The translations under genes were made by a program, and so were the position numbers. Below are positions 42,529 to 44,510 of a stretch of DNA of 44,510 nt, one piece after another; the first letter of the stretch is position 1, and each line of letters begins with the position of its first letter. This stretch comes from JAAZFF01 sp964405775. Lineage in GTDB: Bacteria > Verrucomicrobiota > Kiritimatiellia > RFP12 > UBA3636. The stretch is from positions 1 to 44,510 of the forward strand of contig CAYOPG010000010.1 in the NCBI GenBank assembly GCA_964405775.1, in the 5' to 3' direction. The notes below the pieces were generated by a model. The model searched no databases and was not told the origin of the DNA. It saw nothing but the letters and a program-made list of their open reading frames with translations.

Positions 42529-43431
42529 TTATCTTTTCTCGATTGTGACGATGATATCGTTGCGCGTGGTACTTGCTTTCACAGCCTTGAGGTAATGCGA
42601 ACCGCGAAGACTTTTCATCTCATTCAGGATTTCACTTAACTCTTTAATATCTGCTTCGCTATTTGTCTGATGTTTTGCAAGCAGTCGTATCGTGTATTGA
42701 GGAATTGTTCCGTAAGACTGTAAATCCTCAATAACATCACGAGCGAACTGTTTCAAAACCTGCGTCATCTGCGGCATGGCATTTTGAATGTTAGCCACAG
42801 CCTGTGTCGTGTCGGAAATTCCTCCGTGCTGTCTCAAACCAGGCGGCGAATATTCCTTCAGTTGGTTATAGATGCCAGTGATTTCTTTTCCTTTGTCATC
42901 TTTCCCGCATGACCAGAATTCTTGGCTAAACGATATTCGCTTGGTCTCATATGAACACTCTATCGCTTGAATGGCTTCTTCCAGAGGCCATTCCGAAATA
43001 TCCGAAATATCTTTCTCGTGGACAATGGCAAAGAAACTGGGTCCCTGGCGGCGGAACATGAATGTCGCCTGGGAATCACCTTGAGAGGCCGTCTTGACCA
43101 TGAACGGGAATCGGCCTATTCGTTCAAGTTCTTTCGGATGGTTTTCCTGCAAGAACTTGCGTGCCTCGGCATATTTCTGTTTTAGTTGTGAGTACAAACT
43201 GGATGTTTCTTCATCACTAGCATCCCATAGGCTTGATTTTGATTCAGCCACCCAGCTGGAGACCGTGGTGTGCTGACACCGTGGAATCCTATCAGATGTA
43301 CCGGCGTATTTCAACCTCCGGACAAAAATAACGTTGGCGGGTTTTTGTAGAGAAACAGCTCTTTTTGTGGTTTTGAACCATATTAAAGCCGTTCTGTGGG
43401 ACAGCACATAATACAAACCACGTCTGAACAA
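42529..43431 (-). CDS. Protein of unknown function, mostly helical
   Basis: A frame of up to 300 codons without a recognised family. The clear protein-like part starts near SDRIPRCQHTTVSSWVAES and continues with charged helices (SSLYSQLKQKYAEARKFLQ), then a mixed region with TFMFRRQGPSFFAIVHE and a C-terminal helical part ending VTIEKR. The only upstream starts are non-ATG (TTG at 43431). An ATG at 43381 in another frame gives 29 codons that stop just as the main frame becomes protein-like, so a frameshift near 43290 or a wrong start is possible. AT content is higher than in the neighbours, which suggests accessory or acquired DNA. After the stop the same frame continues with a membrane-helix-like stretch. 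The exact start is uncertain. Confidence 0.55.
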   Translation of the reverse strand: MFRRGLYYVLSHRTALIWFKTTKRAVSLQKPANVIFVRRLKYAGTSDRIPRCQHTTVSSWVAESKSSLWDASDEETSSLYSQLKQKYAEARKFLQENHPKELERIGRFPFMVKTASQGDSQATFMFRRQGPSFFAIVHEKDISDISEWPLEEAIQAIECSYETKRISFSQEFWSCGKDDKGKEITGIYNQLKEYSPPGLRQHGGISDTTQAVANIQNAMPQMTQVLKQFARDVIEDLQSYGTIPQYTIRLLAKHQTNSEADIKELSEILNEMKSLRGSHYLKAVKASTTRNDIIVTIEKR

Positions 43432-43475
43432 ATAGAACAGCTATCATAAGTGTGCCAAGGTGTCGCGACCAAATA

Positions 43476-43504
43476 TTGCCTGATCAATCGCTTTGCGATA
43501 TAAT
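43476..43504 (+). promoter_or_regulatory. Strong sigma-70-type promoter of the GH42 gene
   Basis: TTGCCT (43476-43481) and a perfect TATAAT (43499-43504) are exactly 17 bases apart, 38 bases before the GH42 start. It is the closest to consensus in the window. Confidence 0.75.
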
Positions 43505-43542
43505 CCTCGCAAAACCTCACCCACGTACCATACGAAATTAAA

Positions 43543-44510
43543 ATGACAAAACCAGACGATTCGCGCATCACCAAATTTCCGTTCATGCTCCACGGAGGAG
43601 ACTACAATCCAGATCAATGGCTACATGTCCCCGGCACGGTCGACGAGGATTTCCGCCTGTTTAAACTCGCCGGGATCAACGAGCTCTCAGTCGGAATTTT
43701 CGCATGGTCGACTCTGGAACCGGAAGAAGGCCGATTCGATTTCTCGTTTCTCGATGACATCATGGCGCGCGCCCAGAAGGAAGGCATGGCGATTATCCTC
43801 GCCACTCCTTCCGGCGCAAAGCCCAACTGGATGGCGGAGAAATATCCCGAGATCCGCCGAATGCACCCTCAAGTGCCGGGTTTCGAACCGGTTCGCGAGG
43901 AGCAACGCGCACGCCACAACCATTGCCCAACCTCCCCCGTTTATCGAGAGAAGTGCCGCATCATGAACACGAAACTCGCCGAGCGGTACGGCAACCACCC
44001 GTCGCTGGCAATGTGGCATGTTTCCAACGAGTACAACGCCGGATGCGATTGCCCACTCTGCCGTGAGGCATTCCGAGAGTGGCTACAAAAGAAATACGGC
44101 ACGCTGGACGCTCTGAACGAAGCCTGGTGGACCGGCTTCTGGTCACACCGCTATTCTTCATGGAGCCAAATCACCGCGACCGATGCGTCTATGCCAGCCA
44201 TGGTGCTAGACCGGCGCAGATTCAATTCGCAGCAGATGCTCGATTTCTTTGTGGCAGAGTGCGAACCCCTCCACAGAATTTCTCCCAATGTACCCGTAAC
44301 CGCCAATATGATGGCGTCGTTCTTCCCTCTTGATTACTGGAGCTGGGCCGAAAAGCTCGACGTGATCAGCTGGGACGCATATCCGCCCTACCACGACAGG
44401 CCGGACACTGCCACCAATACAGCGCCGCGCTTTTCAATGTTGCACGATTTGATGCGGTCACTGAAAAAGGGGAAATCTTTTCTGTTGATGGAATCTTCGC
44501 CGGGACCGAC
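43543..44510 (+). CDS. Beta-galactosidase, glycoside hydrolase family 42 (cut by the right edge)
   Basis: The first 322 residues of a GH42 enzyme, which removes terminal beta-galactose from oligosaccharides. The start at 43543 begins MTKPDDSRITKFPFMLHGGD, then YNPDQW, the standard GH42 opening. The acid/base is Glu163 in WHVSNEYNAGCDCPLC, and the nucleophile is Glu317 in LLMESSPGP, just before the window ends. Cys128, Cys168, Cys170 and Cys173 match the zinc cluster of Thermus-type GH42 enzymes. There is no signal peptide, so it is probably cytoplasmic. A near-consensus promoter lies upstream, yet no Shine-Dalgarno sequence precedes the ATG. Confidence 0.92.
   Translation, partial: MTKPDDSRITKFPFMLHGGDYNPDQWLHVPGTVDEDFRLFKLAGINELSVGIFAWSTLEPEEGRFDFSFLDDIMARAQKEGMAIILATPSGAKPNWMAEKYPEIRRMHPQVPGFEPVREEQRARHNHCPTSPVYREKCRIMNTKLAERYGNHPSLAMWHVSNEYNAGCDCPLCREAFREWLQKKYGTLDALNEAWWTGFWSHRYSSWSQITATDASMPAMVLDRRRFNSQQMLDFFVAECEPLHRISPNVPVTANMMASFFPLDYWSWAEKLDVISWDAYPPYHDRPDTATNTAPRFSMLHDLMRSLKKGKSFLLMESSPGP

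Noticed and set aside
43383..43586. Minus-strand frame of 67 codons over the GH42 promoter
   Set aside because: It overlaps a strong promoter and the GH42 start, and has no recognisable protein pattern.
1..44510. CRISPR arrays, tRNA or rRNA genes, insertion sequences
   Set aside because: I saw no regularly spaced identical repeats, cloverleaf-like segments, rRNA-like stretches or transposase-like proteins.

Overview
The window reads as a scaffold from an uncultured-type bacterium of the PVC group (Verrucomicrobiota, Kiritimatiellota or Lentisphaerota). The pointers are giant secreted proteins with Calx-beta, cadherin-like, PA14 and FG-GAP domains and 'DPDGDGLSN' tails, a uroporphyrinogen-decarboxylase-like gene, a GH42 enzyme, a PF12831-type FAD protein and a PVC-style secreted propeller. 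This placement is inferred from protein types only; there is no rRNA gene. A run of exactly 100 N (3186-3285) shows the sequence is a scaffold join. I see no tRNA, rRNA, CRISPR array, insertion sequence or phage genes.

Layout. (1) 1-348, minus: 5' part of a uroporphyrinogen-decarboxylase-like gene broken by a frameshift. (2) 505-2839, minus: a metal-resistance operon, an ArsR/SmtB-type repressor followed by a Zn/Cd/Pb P-type ATPase, with a perfect palindrome over the promoter -10. (3) 3317-29817, plus: a 26.5-kb run of six tightly packed genes for exported proteins (348, 602, 3044, 883, 339 and 3572 residues). Two are giants, and one is a lipoprotein parvulin foldase that may serve them. This is the most unusual part of the window. 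The 3044-residue protein begins with PA14 and ends in a helical and beta region that reminds me of the C-terminus of Tc-toxin A subunits. The 3572-residue protein joins cadherin-like domains, a beta-helix, a lamin-tail-like domain, eight tandem ~95-residue repeats and a seven-repeat FG-GAP propeller.

(4) 30019-31637, plus: an SGNH esterase translationally coupled to N-acetylneuraminate lyase, a likely sialic-acid catabolic pair. (5) 31639-32442, minus: polyphosphate kinase 2. (6) 32591-37714, plus: an operon of an oligopeptide-type binding protein, dihydropteroate synthase (folP), diadenylate cyclase (cdaA), its YbbR-type partner (cdaR) and a stand-alone phosphopantothenate-cysteine ligase (coaB), closed by a hairpin terminator. 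(7) 38018-39460, plus: a secreted beta-propeller protein, whose stop codon overlaps that of a convergent FAD-dependent oxidoreductase (39457-41067, minus).

(8) 41230-42318, plus: lysine 2,3-aminomutase. (9) 42529-43431, minus: a gene of unknown function, followed in the same frame after its stop by 50 codons that spell a membrane helix. (10) 43543 to the right edge, plus: a GH42 beta-galactosidase with a near-consensus promoter, cut off just after its nucleophile. Many genes are coupled by ATGA or TGATG overlaps, and several lack a clear Shine-Dalgarno sequence.
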